A stretch of DNA of 47,574 bases from Phycisphaerae bacterium. Its GTDB lineage: Bacteria; Planctomycetota; Phycisphaerae; UBA1845. The stretch lies in assembly GCA_029260215.1 (NCBI GenBank), contig JAJDDQ010000063.1, positions 1 to 47,574 of the forward strand, given 5' to 3'. The notes beneath the pieces are model-generated. The model ran no database searches. It was given only the letters and a program-made list of their open reading frames with translations, and was not told where the DNA came from. Shown piece after piece: positions 17,801 through 24,756 of this stretch (its first letter is position 1; each line of letters opens with the position of its first letter). A program made the translations under genes and the position numbers.

Positions 17801-18686
17801 AGAACACACGCACCTGATCCTGCGATCCCTCAAAAACCTCAGCCGTCACGGTGATCGATACCGACTGCGTGTCGAACTTCACCAGATTCGGCGCGGACTG
17901 CGCCGGTGCGGGAATGCTCACCATCACGGTCGGCGGCTGGGCATCTGCGGGGGCTTGCATGAACGTCGCGATCAAACTGACGCTCGAATTCATGAGCACC
18001 TGAATCGTAGGTGTCGTAGCCGATCCTGTCGAAATAAACTCAATGTCGCCGACCCACTTGTCGAACTGCTGCCCCTGCGGGATCACTGCCGACACATCGA
18101 CGGTCGTGCCGCGTTCATACGTACCCGATCCGACGCCACCATTCACGATCAATTGAAGCAATACGACCTCGTCCTCATTGTCGTTACCGTTGTCATTGTC
18201 GTTTTCATTGATATTGTCATTGCCGTTATCGTTGCCATTGTCATCGATAAGCGTGCCGTCCTCGCCGTTGCCGTTGTCGTCGATCAGCGTACCGTCATTG
18301 CCGTCATCGACCGGGCGATCGACGGTGTCAGACTCGGAAACGAAAACGGCTGTCACGGTCACGCCGGCGCCGGTGGCCACCATGATTGTGTTGCTGGTGC
18401 TGGCTGCACCCTCGAAACCCTCGAATCGCCATCCATCGGCGGCGGTAGCTGTCAGCGTCGCGAAACGGCGACTGTCGTCGCAGGAGACATCCACCGTCCC
18501 CATGCCCTGGGTCAAAACCTCTATTTGGCAGTCGCCCGGTGCCAGTTGCCCAGCCGACTGATCCGTCTCGCCTTCGCTTGAATCGGCGGCCAAGTCCATC
18601 GAGCCGGGGATCGGGCACCCGGTCGCGACGATCAGCACGGAAAAAATGCCAAGCGCATGCCATGTTTTGAGTCTGAGCAAGTTCAT
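14835..18686 (-). CDS. Giant FG-GAP repeat lipoprotein
   Basis: This 1283-residue protein starts with a lipoprotein signal peptide whose lipobox VATGC puts the acylated Cys at residue 24. Two InlB-like divergent beta repeats follow (around residues 53-115 and 175-240). They are separated by an Asp/Asn/Gly-rich linker made of DNGN units. The C-terminal half has FG-GAP/integrin-alpha-like blades with calcium loops, such as DFNSDSREDIAISAP, DFNHDGIDDLVVGAP, DVDGDGRNDLLIAAP and DIDNDGRDDFILGS, which should form a beta-propeller. A cysteine-bearing insert occupies the middle. It is probably a surface-exposed adhesin or scaffold. ATG 18686 is preferred to 18737 because GAGGA lies eight bases ahead and the signal peptide is then normal. 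It has no IPTL or PEP tail, although it lies next to exosortase H. Confidence 0.88.
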   Translation of the reverse strand: MNLLRLKTWHALGIFSVLIVATGCPIPGSMDLAADSSEGETDQSAGQLAPGDCQIEVLTQGMGTVDVSCDDSRRFATLTATAADGWRFEGFEGAASTSNTIMVATGAGVTVTAVFVSESDTVDRPVDDGNDGTLIDDNGNGEDGTLIDDNGNDNGNDNINENDNDNGNDNEDEVVLLQLIVNGGVGSGTYERGTTVDVSAVIPQGQQFDKWVGDIEFISTGSATTPTIQVLMNSSVSLIATFMQAPADAQPPTVMVSIPAPAQSAPNLVKFDTQSVSITVTAEVFEGSQDQVRVFFDRDGLFDLSNENQIRDEVFIASGSSSSTTYALDISQFEKGVSYSIGALVNDGLNETLIAYASGRIRRSTLPMQYWVGSIAPPSGAPQQSLAGMILEGVNFEDNAGHDFVGGVDLTGDDDIDDFLVVARYGKPEFNNPQGIGIGEAYLVKGSDSRRVGKFNLNTIGTPLLPGLVFTGVETDPMNLSTTEGIASVMIVPNADEDGNRELVFGLPDVASDGGPFAGRALDKPGQFRAGGIVMAASQNFSVPPGVTTNLFTTGTRIQLDFVGQLFEQGRMYGRDFPVPEPENNPAFSGAFGQDLCREDGGGAFTLADENVFPDVHGWYLDIQMFQPGEAPDIAAGDLFGVCSGCVFGTDGLPETWVEPSFGFAYALADAGAIFASMVQTCGFPQLCPTRRHDVNELAGPPPPAPTECPVVGRNANEPGDILGPVAENIMLTGMGDPNASCECLAETPPAPIGCSDPSQDIPPICDGGMEEYKVGSGYYPDRIYDPANPGDIQAALMNTPLFPLGARIIGKSMGDRFGTSMTLSQIDGTTFLIASSPTRSATGDDAAEMFGSTTSSGVAYMFPMDDYWGPSNSGAVPPKPHQYVVGQRSYVGSPNPGVMMLQGGTIARPARRGLGESPANTTTIVGRENDNIERVLGISDFNSDSREDIAISAPDSLGGSGSVYIVYRRSITLEGDYLLGKLALPFTDAQRLNGALITGVAQNGVSAHFGTSLATGLDFNHDGIDDLVVGAPGALFNPNATGEVFVIFGGSLNATPENGSTIDDLIASGDAVRIRGLNPGGQFGFNVANAGDVDGDGRNDLLIAAPNASPVFDGNPFDNIDVISLANQGVDIDFDGNADDVTGLLGRPDNTVSAPDQLLNAGLVYLVLGSTNLADDADGLIAINELGSGKLPGAIFVGRQGTRGSIMGDFLGGGQAHEAAMGGLGVKSPNGRATGVAGIGDIDNDGRDDFILGSILADTRIDTVGNSVKNAGEAYVIYGFAP
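18180..18310. repeat. Short tandem repeats coding for Asp/Asn/Gly linker
   Basis: The region encodes the repeated units DDGNDGTLIDDNGNGEDG and DNGNDNGNDN in the FG-GAP lipoprotein. At DNA level it is a mixture of GTCATTGCCGTT-like hexamer and dodecamer units with slight variations. Such arrays can expand or shrink by slippage. All copies here keep the frame. Confidence 0.7.
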
Positions 18687-19002
18687 CGATGGAATCCTCG
18701 TTTTACAGAATAAGCCGCGTTTGCGCCTGGTTTTCATCTATACCGCCTCCGCCGCCATTCCTGGCGGTATCGAGTTCCTGCTAAGGTATTGCGATGTAGG
18801 ACTTTAGCCCAAGCAGGTCCGACGTGGCAAGCACCGATATTGACGCACGTCCGAGCGACAACACCCCAGCACCGCCCCGTCGCATAAGCCGGCAACGGTT
18901 ACGTTCTCGACGATTGATAATAATGCATCGTAAGTGTCCGGTTAAGGGGCTGACGCGGATTGCGAAAGTGTGACTGAACGATTCGCACGAACGCGAGGGC
19001 GA

Positions 19003-19806
19003 TCACCGCTGGAATTTGAATTTTTCCCGAAATGCCCGCCTGCGTTTTTCGGACGTCAGAGCGTCCGATTCCAGCCGCCTCGCCCCGATTTCGTCGCCGG
19101 CCAAACGGAGCAAATGCAACTTCAGGTAGCTCAGGGCGGCGTTGGTTCGTTGGATGGCGAGCATGTGATCGACGGCTTCGATCGCCCGCGGGCTGTCCCC
19201 GGCGGCGATTAACCTGCCGGCGGCGCGACGCGCCTGATTGAGCGAGGGTGTGCTTTGCGAAGCGGTCAACGGGACCACCAAAGTCACCGCGACGCTGAAA
19301 ACCAGCGTGCCGACGACCACAAACGCGGTTTTTCGCGATTCGCGAGCGTTCGGATCGCCTGCCCGACGGGAAACTCCGGCGGAAGGTGGGCCGCCGGTGG
19401 CCAACAGCCAGAAAACGACCGGAACCACGATCGTGTTCAGGGCCACGAGCATCGATAGCGTATACGCCCTAGTGGAAGAAAGGGTGAGATAGGGGCTGTA
19501 GGTTATCGCGATTTGGAGCGAGACCAGATACCAGAAGGCGGCCAGCCCGATGGCGATTCCGGTCAGGCGGCTGCGGAACGTCAGCCAGGTCGATGCGAGC
19601 GTCAAGCCGACGAACGGGGGGAAAAGCGGCGCGAACCAGTAGAAATCGTCCAGGTCGGCCAACAGGTGCGGGGCGGGATATCCCGCGAGCCTGTGCAGCC
19701 ACTTGGCACCGGTGACCGTGGCGATGCACGTCCAATCGGCGGTCATCCACCACGCGACCGTCGCAGCCAGGCTTACCAGCAGTGCTCTGGCTACAAATCG
19801 CGACAT
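19003..19806 (-). CDS. Exosortase H-associated membrane protein
   Basis: The 267-residue product has about four hydrophobic segments (around residues 5-28, 55-78, 80-102 and 117-138), a further one near 163-182, and a charged C-terminal helical region of about 80 residues (ALSYLKLHLLRLAGDEIGARR). Its start ATG is only two bases after the TAA of the exosortase gene, so the two are translationally coupled. Proteins of this size and shape are the regular companion of exosortase H loci, and their function is not known. The N-terminal block TADWTCIATVTGAKWLHRLAGYPAP is well formed. I identify it from context and general shape more than from a recognised motif. Confidence 0.75.
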   Translation of the reverse strand: MSRFVARALLVSLAATVAWWMTADWTCIATVTGAKWLHRLAGYPAPHLLADLDDFYWFAPLFPPFVGLTLASTWLTFRSRLTGIAIGLAAFWYLVSLQIAITYSPYLTLSSTRAYTLSMLVALNTIVVPVVFWLLATGGPPSAGVSRRAGDPNARESRKTAFVVVGTLVFSVAVTLVVPLTASQSTPSLNQARRAAGRLIAAGDSPRAIEAVDHMLAIQRTNAALSYLKLHLLRLAGDEIGARRLESDALTSEKRRRAFREKFKFQR

Positions 19807-19808
19807 GG

Positions 19809-20450
19809 TTACCCGACTTTCGTGGCTGATGACTGGGCGGATTGGGTGTTATCGGCTGGCCTGTTGGTGGTGAACATCCACAGAATCCACAGTGGTGCGA
19901 CGAACAGGATGAGGAATCCCTGCATCAGAACGGCGTGTACCTGATCGAAACTGTCGTGGTGGTAGCCCGCCACCCAGGCCAACACGGTGATGCGGCCTAC
20001 GTTCAGGATTCCGACCCCGATGAGTCCCATCGCGATGCCCAGTGCTTTGGCTCGCCACACGCAGGGGAAGGCTAACACGCCCGCACAGAAGATGGCGGTG
20101 GCTTTGATGCCGGTGCATTCCAGGGCTACGTCGACTCTGGCTGACTTGATTCGGATTGTAGTGCCAATGACGTCCGAATTCATGCCCAATGCGCTTGTGA
20201 CCCCAACGACGGCTTTGGCGACGATGGTCTGGTAGCTGCGGGCGGATCGGCCTATCGATGCTCGAATGGAGTTGGTCGCGTTTTCGGACGGGATGGCTTG
20301 GCAGCGTTGCAGGAACAGTTCGCTCGCGGCAGCCAGTGAAACGAGGAGCGTGAAGAGGACGACGAAGCGCGCGATGCGCCAGCGCGACAGCCGATTCGCA
20401 CCGGAGTCGGCTGTGGTCGTTTTCGGTTTTTGGGGCGGGCTCTTGGGCAA
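19809..20450 (-). CDS. xrtH: Exosortase H (IPTL-CTERM transpeptidase)
   Basis: Exosortases are multi-pass membrane cysteine proteases that cut C-terminal sorting tails of exported proteins. The catalytic triad is visible: Cys112 in VALECTGIKA, Arg153 in LNVGRITVL and His172 in FDQVHAVLMQ. About four transmembrane segments surround these. The IPTL-specific H type is assigned from the length (213 residues), the partner gene that follows after two bases, and the IPTM-tailed protein at 39.6-40.9 kb. The only possible start is TTG 20450, since a TAA lies two codons upstream; GGAG nine bases ahead supports it. The gene precedes the FG-GAP lipoprotein in the same direction, 316 bp beyond the partner gene. 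Confidence 0.88.
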   Translation of the reverse strand: MPKSPPQKPKTTTADSGANRLSRWRIARFVVLFTLLVSLAAASELFLQRCQAIPSENATNSIRASIGRSARSYQTIVAKAVVGVTSALGMNSDVIGTTIRIKSARVDVALECTGIKATAIFCAGVLAFPCVWRAKALGIAMGLIGVGILNVGRITVLAWVAGYHHDSFDQVHAVLMQGFLILFVAPLWILWMFTTNRPADNTQSAQSSATKVG

Positions 20451-20603
20451 CGCTTAGGCTCCGGTCTTCGGTTGCGAGCATGATACCCGACGCGCGGTGC
20501 TTTCGTCACGCGAGGCGTTTTCATCACACGAAGCACTTCGATTCGTGCGAAGCCTGTTTGTCGGGCGGGGCGGAGCGTCTTGTTGTGGGTTCTGTCGGGT
20601 TGG

Positions 20604-20786
20604 CTATTCAGCCTGTGCCCGGGCGGTGACTTGGCCGTCGCTTTCGAGGGTGACGTGTATGACATTCGCTCGGCAGCAGACGGGACAGTCTTCGACATAC
20701 CGCTGGGAAGTGCCGGCAGAGCGGTCGATTGGAATCACGATTTCCTCACCGCAAGTGTCGCAGATGTATTCAGCTTCTTCGATCAT
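20604..20786 (-). CDS. CPXCG motif-containing cysteine-rich protein
   Basis: This 60-residue protein has two pairs of cysteines, CDTC near residue 9 and CPVC near residue 34, which form a zinc-ribbon-like site. Proteins of this family are short, cytoplasmic and of unknown role, with the arrangement CxxCGE...DCPVCC seen here. The gene is on the minus strand and its stop lies 153 bp from the exosortase start. The reverse-strand frame here is the shadow. Recognition rests on the motif and size. Confidence 0.88.
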   Translation of the reverse strand: MIEEAEYICDTCGEEIVIPIDRSAGTSQRYVEDCPVCCRANVIHVTLESDGQVTARAQAE

Positions 20787-20942
20787 GGGGTGTACTTTTC
20801 ATTGTCTGCAAAGATAAATTTGGCAACAATCGTTCTTAGGCGGGTACAATCGGCAAGGCCGATACCCGCTTCTATGAACCCAGCAGACCTCGGGCATCGA
20901 GAGAACCTCCCATGAATACCGAACCTTCGGAGGCTGCTCGAA

Positions 20943-21677
20943 TCACTTAAGATTGATGGACGCACCGCTTGCGCCAGGGAACCGATCAAGAAAACGGCGA
21001 AACTCGTCGTTTTTCTTCATCCAAATATGAAACTGTTCAACTGCGATTTCGCGAGCCAACTTTCGGCTCTTCATCAGGTCGATACCGTCACATTTTCCCG
21101 GAATGCATATCGGATGCTTCACGCCACTGATAGAGCAGCCATCAAGCGGGATTGGGTGCGTGATGACAATGTCATAGATCGCTCCTGCCTTCAGCGACAG
21201 CCCTCCACTGCTCTCATCGAAGCTGGCGTCTGCTTTCACTCGTCGCCATAAAACAGGCTCCTTCGTCTGCCCTTGGCTCGCCGGTGGCTCAAAGCTGTAG
21301 ACGGGGATTCGGGCCTCGTATTGAACGAAAAAGCAGCGTTTCCGCGTCTCGTCCTCTCGGCGAAACACCATAAAATGTCTTCCGTTGAGAACGTTGAGTT
21401 GAAACTTGATCAGTAAGGGGCCGTAGCGATTTCCACGTTGGTAATCATTGAGGCCCGTCCACGTACCAGGCGCGGTGCAAAGACCGTGCTTCGGCAGGCG
21501 CAACGACCATTTGCTTCTGAGCCCCAACTTGCCTTCGTCGAGGATTTTGCGAAGCTCATCTTCGTGGCACGCGTGATATAGATAGCCGCCCAGTTTTTGG
21601 GTGAGTTCCTTGTTCCACCGAAAGTAGCCGCGAAAATCCGCTTGTGCGAAGGGACGCTTGTAGTCTGGTTCGGTCAC
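20943..21677 (-). CDS. Hypothetical protein, possible ADP-ribosyltransferase-like fold
   Basis: The 244-residue soluble protein is not recognised with confidence. Residues 30-50, GGYLYHACHEDELRKILDEG, resemble the start of ADP-ribosyltransferase-like and phosphotransferase folds (LYHxTxxEnLxxILxxG). These occur in enzymes such as DarT-type toxins and tRNA 2'-phosphotransferase. The rest (TWTGLNDYQRGNRYGPLLIKF, RCFFVQYEARIPVY) gives no clear catalytic residue. It starts at GTG 21677 with AGGAT eight bases ahead. It stands alone, with no antitoxin-like neighbour, between the CPXCG gene and hemC. By eye, codon use is less GC-rich than in neighbouring genes. Confidence 0.6.
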   Translation of the reverse strand: MTEPDYKRPFAQADFRGYFRWNKELTQKLGGYLYHACHEDELRKILDEGKLGLRSKWSLRLPKHGLCTAPGTWTGLNDYQRGNRYGPLLIKFQLNVLNGRHFMVFRREDETRKRCFFVQYEARIPVYSFEPPASQGQTKEPVLWRRVKADASFDESSGGLSLKAGAIYDIVITHPIPLDGCSISGVKHPICIPGKCDGIDLMKSRKLAREIAVEQFHIWMKKNDEFRRFLDRFPGASGASINLK

Positions 21678-22148
21678 CTGAATCTATCCTATATTGAAAA
21701 CCAAGCTCAACCGGCCATATTCCGATAATTGCACAGCATACACAGAACTGTCAAGCGACACCTACTCCGAGGCGTGCGTGACAGTATTGGCGGAGCCAGA
21801 AATCCCGTATCGGATCGGGTGGTGCGGACGAAGAAACCTGTGACATGCTCGCGGCTTGGCCGCTCCATTACTGTCGCGGTTCTGATAGGCTGTAATCGCC
21901 CCGCCGGAAGTGTCATGCACCCGATTCTGGGAAGTGTAATAGTATCGGCGGAACTAGCGGTACAGCGCAAAATCGCACTTCAGAACGCGTGCCGCTGCAC
22001 GGAACACGTGGTTTCGGGATCGAAGCCCCAAGCGACCGCTCCCTACGCGATCCCTCACCGGTCGCCCTCGGGGTCACGGCTCCGATTACTCTGCGCTGTA
22101 CTGTTTGGGCGCTTGATCGGGGTCGAGGGGTCGGGGAGACTTGTGGGG
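21678..22148. other. Long spacer before hemC, no gene recognised
   Basis: About 470 bp between the divergent hypothetical gene and hemC. The frame of hemC is open through it, but the residues before ATG 22149 do not resemble porphobilinogen deaminases. No RNA gene or repeat could be identified. The hemC promoter presumably lies here. Confidence 0.45.
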
Positions 22149-23033
22149 ATGATTCGGATTGCTACGCGTGGGAGTGCGTTGGCCCTTGTGCAGGCGAGGC
22201 TTGTGGCGGGGGGGCTGCGCGCGGTGGGGGGGGGTGAGTGCGAACTGGTTGTGGTGTCTACGGCGGGGGATGATGATCCGGATCGGCCTATTCATGAGTT
22301 TGGCGGGGCGGGGGTTTTTACGAAAGCGGTTGAGCGGGCGGTGCTTGACGGGCTGGCGGACGCGGCGGTTCACAGTCACAAGGATCTGCCGACCGAGGGG
22401 ACACCGGGTTTGTGCATCGCGGCTATTCCGGAACGGGCGGCGGCGGGGGATTTATTGCTGATTCGGTCTGCGGCGGTGGATCGCGGGCGGCGGCCTTGGA
22501 TGCTGCGGGCGGGGGCTTGCGTGGGGACGAGTTCGGCGCGGCGGCGGGCGCAGCTCGTCGAGCGTGACGGGCGGGCGGTTCCCGTGGATATTCGCGGAAA
22601 CGTTCCGACGCGGCTGGCTAGGCTGCGCGATGGGGTGGTGGATGGATTGATTGTTGCTCGCGCGGGGTTGGATCGACTTAGGGCGGACGTGTCCGCGTTC
22701 GAGGCGGTGGATTTGCTGGCGCTTGATGTTCTGCCCGCACCGGCGCAGGGGGCGATGGCGGTTCAATGTCGGGTGGATGATGCGGAGACAGCCGAGGCGC
22801 TTCGGGCGATTCATCACGAGGTGACGGGGACGGCGGTTGCGGCTGAGCGGGGGTTGCTCGCGTTGGTTCAGGGGGGGTGTTCGGTGGCGTTGGGGTGTTT
22901 GGCGACGGTGTCGGCGGAGGGGGTTTCGATGCGGGCTTACTTGCATCGTGATGGTATTGCGCGACGATGCGTGGTTGAGGGCGGGTCGGCTGAGGATGTG
23001 GCGGGGGCGGCGCTTTTGGCGTTGACGCGGTGA
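22149..23033 (+). CDS. hemC: Hydroxymethylbilane synthase (porphobilinogen deaminase)
   Basis: HemC joins four porphobilinogen units into the linear tetrapyrrole of heme synthesis, in the cytoplasm. The 294-residue protein has IRIATRGSALALVQAR at the start, HSHKDLPT near 75-82, GTSSARRRAQL near 126-136, and GGCSVALG near 242-249, whose Cys244 binds the dipyrromethane cofactor. ATG 22149 follows GGGGAG at a suitable distance, and the longer open frame to 21729 is rejected. Use of GGG and GCG codons is heavy: the coding strand carries runs of seven G (22208-22214) and nine G (22226-22234). hemB follows after 125 bp. Confidence 0.97.
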   Translation: MIRIATRGSALALVQARLVAGGLRAVGGGECELVVVSTAGDDDPDRPIHEFGGAGVFTKAVERAVLDGLADAAVHSHKDLPTEGTPGLCIAAIPERAAAGDLLLIRSAAVDRGRRPWMLRAGACVGTSSARRRAQLVERDGRAVPVDIRGNVPTRLARLRDGVVDGLIVARAGLDRLRADVSAFEAVDLLALDVLPAPAQGAMAVQCRVDDAETAEALRAIHHEVTGTAVAAERGLLALVQGGCSVALGCLATVSAEGVSMRAYLHRDGIARRCVVEGGSAEDVAGAALLALTR

Positions 23034-23086
23034 AGGGGAGACCCATTGAGATGGGCGTCGCTTGCTGATCTGTGTGTAAGTTTTGA

Positions 23087-23115
23087 TCGTGTCGCACGCG
23101 ACACGGCTAAGCGGG
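23087..23115 (-). repeat. Dispersed palindromic repeat A, copy 2
   Basis: The same 29 bp as 4327-4355 in the opposite orientation, placed in the 125-bp gap between hemC and hemB. It can form a hairpin with a GTGTCG/CGACAC stem, but has no U-tract, so it is not a typical terminator. Confidence 0.75.
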
Positions 23116-23158
23116 CGGATGTGACACGGGATTTGAATGGTGTAACTGGGAATGGTTT

Positions 23159-24130
23159 ATGCGGTATCCGACAACGCGAACGCGACGATTGAGGACGAGT
23201 GCGTCGCTTCGGCGGCTTGTGGCTGAGACTCGGCTTACGGCGGCGGAGTTTGTTCAGCCGGTTTTCGTGGTTGGGGGCGAGGGCGTCGAGCAGCCCATCG
23301 ACGCGATGCCGGGGCAATCTCGCTATTCCGTGGATCGATGCGTTGAGTTTTGCAAATCGGTTTCGGATGCCGGGGTGGCGGGTGTGCTTATCTTTGGTGT
23401 GCCGGATCGCAAGGATGAGTCGGCTTCGGGTGCTTACGATGAAGGGGGCTTGGTGCAGCGTGCGGTGGCAGCCATCAAGGAGCGTGTTCCGAATCTTTTG
23501 GTCATTACCGATGTCTGTCTTTGCGCTTACATGAGCCACGGTCATTGCGGCGTGGTTCATGACGGTCGTATTGAGAACGATGCTTCGCTTGCTTTGTTGG
23601 CGCGGACGGCGGTCAGTCATGCTCGGGCTGGTGCCGATATCGTGGCACCTTCGGACATGATGGACGGTCGCGTGGGGGCGATACGGGCTGCGTTGGACGA
23701 GGGTGAGTTCGTCGAGACCGCCATCATGAGTTATGCGGTGAAGTATGCGTCTTCATTCTTCGGGCCTTTTCGTGAGGCGGCGGGTTCTGCTCCGGAATTC
23801 GGCGATCGGCGTGGCTATCAGATGGACCCTGCCAACGCGCGTGAGGCTGAGAAGCTGGCAAAGATGGCTGCGGAAGAGGGTGCGGACATTCTCATGGTCA
23901 AACCGGCAATGCCATATCTTGACATTGTGCATCGGGTGCGTGCGTCGAGTGCGTTGCCGCTGGCTGCTTATCAGGTTTCGGGCGAGTATGCGATGATCGA
24001 AGCTGCGGCGGCGCGTGGTTGGATCGACCGGGTGAAAGCTGTTCGGGAGTCGCTTCTTGCGATTCGTCGGGCGGGGGCGGACATTCTCATTACGTACTTC
24101 GCGCGCGAGTTTGCTTCGCGACTTGATTGA
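23159..24130 (+). CDS. hemB: Delta-aminolevulinic acid dehydratase
   Basis: HemB condenses two 5-aminolevulinate molecules to porphobilinogen, the step before HemC. The 323-residue product has the zinc ligands in DVCLCAYMSHGHCG (Cys120, Cys122 and Cys130), so it belongs to the zinc-dependent type. The active-site lysines lie in SYAVKYASSFFGPFR (near 195) and ILMVKPAMPYLD (near 248, Schiff base). It starts at ATG 23159 with a weak ribosome-binding site, and tadA follows 10 bp after its stop. Confidence 0.97.
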   Translation: MRYPTTRTRRLRTSASLRRLVAETRLTAAEFVQPVFVVGGEGVEQPIDAMPGQSRYSVDRCVEFCKSVSDAGVAGVLIFGVPDRKDESASGAYDEGGLVQRAVAAIKERVPNLLVITDVCLCAYMSHGHCGVVHDGRIENDASLALLARTAVSHARAGADIVAPSDMMDGRVGAIRAALDEGEFVETAIMSYAVKYASSFFGPFREAAGSAPEFGDRRGYQMDPANAREAEKLAKMAAEEGADILMVKPAMPYLDIVHRVRASSALPLAAYQVSGEYAMIEAAAARGWIDRVKAVRESLLAIRRAGADILITYFAREFASRLD

Positions 24131-24140
24131 GTATCCAGAC

Positions 24141-24641
24141 ATGTGTTCCGAAGAACTCGACATTGAATCGCAATTTCTGGACGACTGCGAGCGCTTCATC
24201 GGCGTCGCGATCGACGAAGCCCACGCTGCACTGGAGAAGGGCGACGTGCCGGTCGGGGCGGTGATTGTACATGAGGGACGCATCATCGGCAGAGGTCACA
24301 ACCAGCGCGAGCACCTTCAGGATCCGACGGCGCACGCCGAGATGCTGGCATTGACGGCGGCGGCGAGTTATTTTCAGAGTTGGCGACTGCTGGACTGCAC
24401 TTTGTATGTCACGCTCGAGCCGTGCATCATGTGTTCCGGGGCATTGTTGCAGGCCCGGGTGCCGCGGTTGGTGTTCGGTGCGTGTGATCCGAAGGCGGGC
24501 GGTTGTGGATCGGTTTATTCGATCACGTCCGATCCGCGATTGAACCACATTGTCAGCGTTGAGGGGGGGATTCTGGAACACGAATGTGCTGCGCTGCTGA
24601 AGGATTTTTTCGCGCAACAGAGATCACTGGGGAAGAAATAG
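24141..24641 (+). CDS. tadA: tRNA-specific adenosine deaminase
   Basis: TadA converts adenosine to inosine at position 34 of tRNA-Arg so that it can read several codons. The 166-residue protein has the cytidine/deoxycytidylate deaminase zinc site, HAE near 65-67 and PCIMC near 94-98. These are followed by SGALLQARVPRLVFGACDPKAGGCGS, which is typical of bacterial TadA. It begins at ATG 24141, ten bases after hemB, and is probably cotranscribed with it. The longer open frame that starts inside hemB is not used. Confidence 0.95.
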   Translation: MCSEELDIESQFLDDCERFIGVAIDEAHAALEKGDVPVGAVIVHEGRIIGRGHNQREHLQDPTAHAEMLALTAAASYFQSWRLLDCTLYVTLEPCIMCSGALLQARVPRLVFGACDPKAGGCGSVYSITSDPRLNHIVSVEGGILEHECAALLKDFFAQQRSLGKK

Positions 24642-24691
24642 GGCAATTGCACGGAAATCGTAGCGTATCGAGGATCGTGTTTATTCGGGAG

Positions 24692-24730
24692 TCCGCGCGA
24701 ACTGAAGTTCGCAGCTCGTTGCGTCGGGAA
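24692..24730 (+). repeat. Dispersed repeat B, copy 1
   Basis: About 39 bp, beginning TCCGCGCGAAC and ending GCTCGTTGCGT plus GGAA. Nearly the same sequence is at 41188-41224 in the same orientation. Both copies are between genes. This one is in the convergent gap between tadA and the VanZ-like gene. Confidence 0.6.
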
Positions 24731-24756
24731 TGAGATCGCTCCGGCGAACGGGTGAA

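Noticed and set aside
18180-18310. CRISPR-like array
   Set aside because: Units are short and tandem without spacers, and encode a protein linker.
20604-20915. Plus-strand frame over the CPXCG gene
   Set aside because: The minus-strand frame contains the conserved cysteine pairs; the plus-strand frame is its shadow.
21729-22148. N-terminal extension of HemC
   Set aside because: Homologous residues begin at MIRIATRGSA, where a GGGGAG sits; upstream residues look non-coding.
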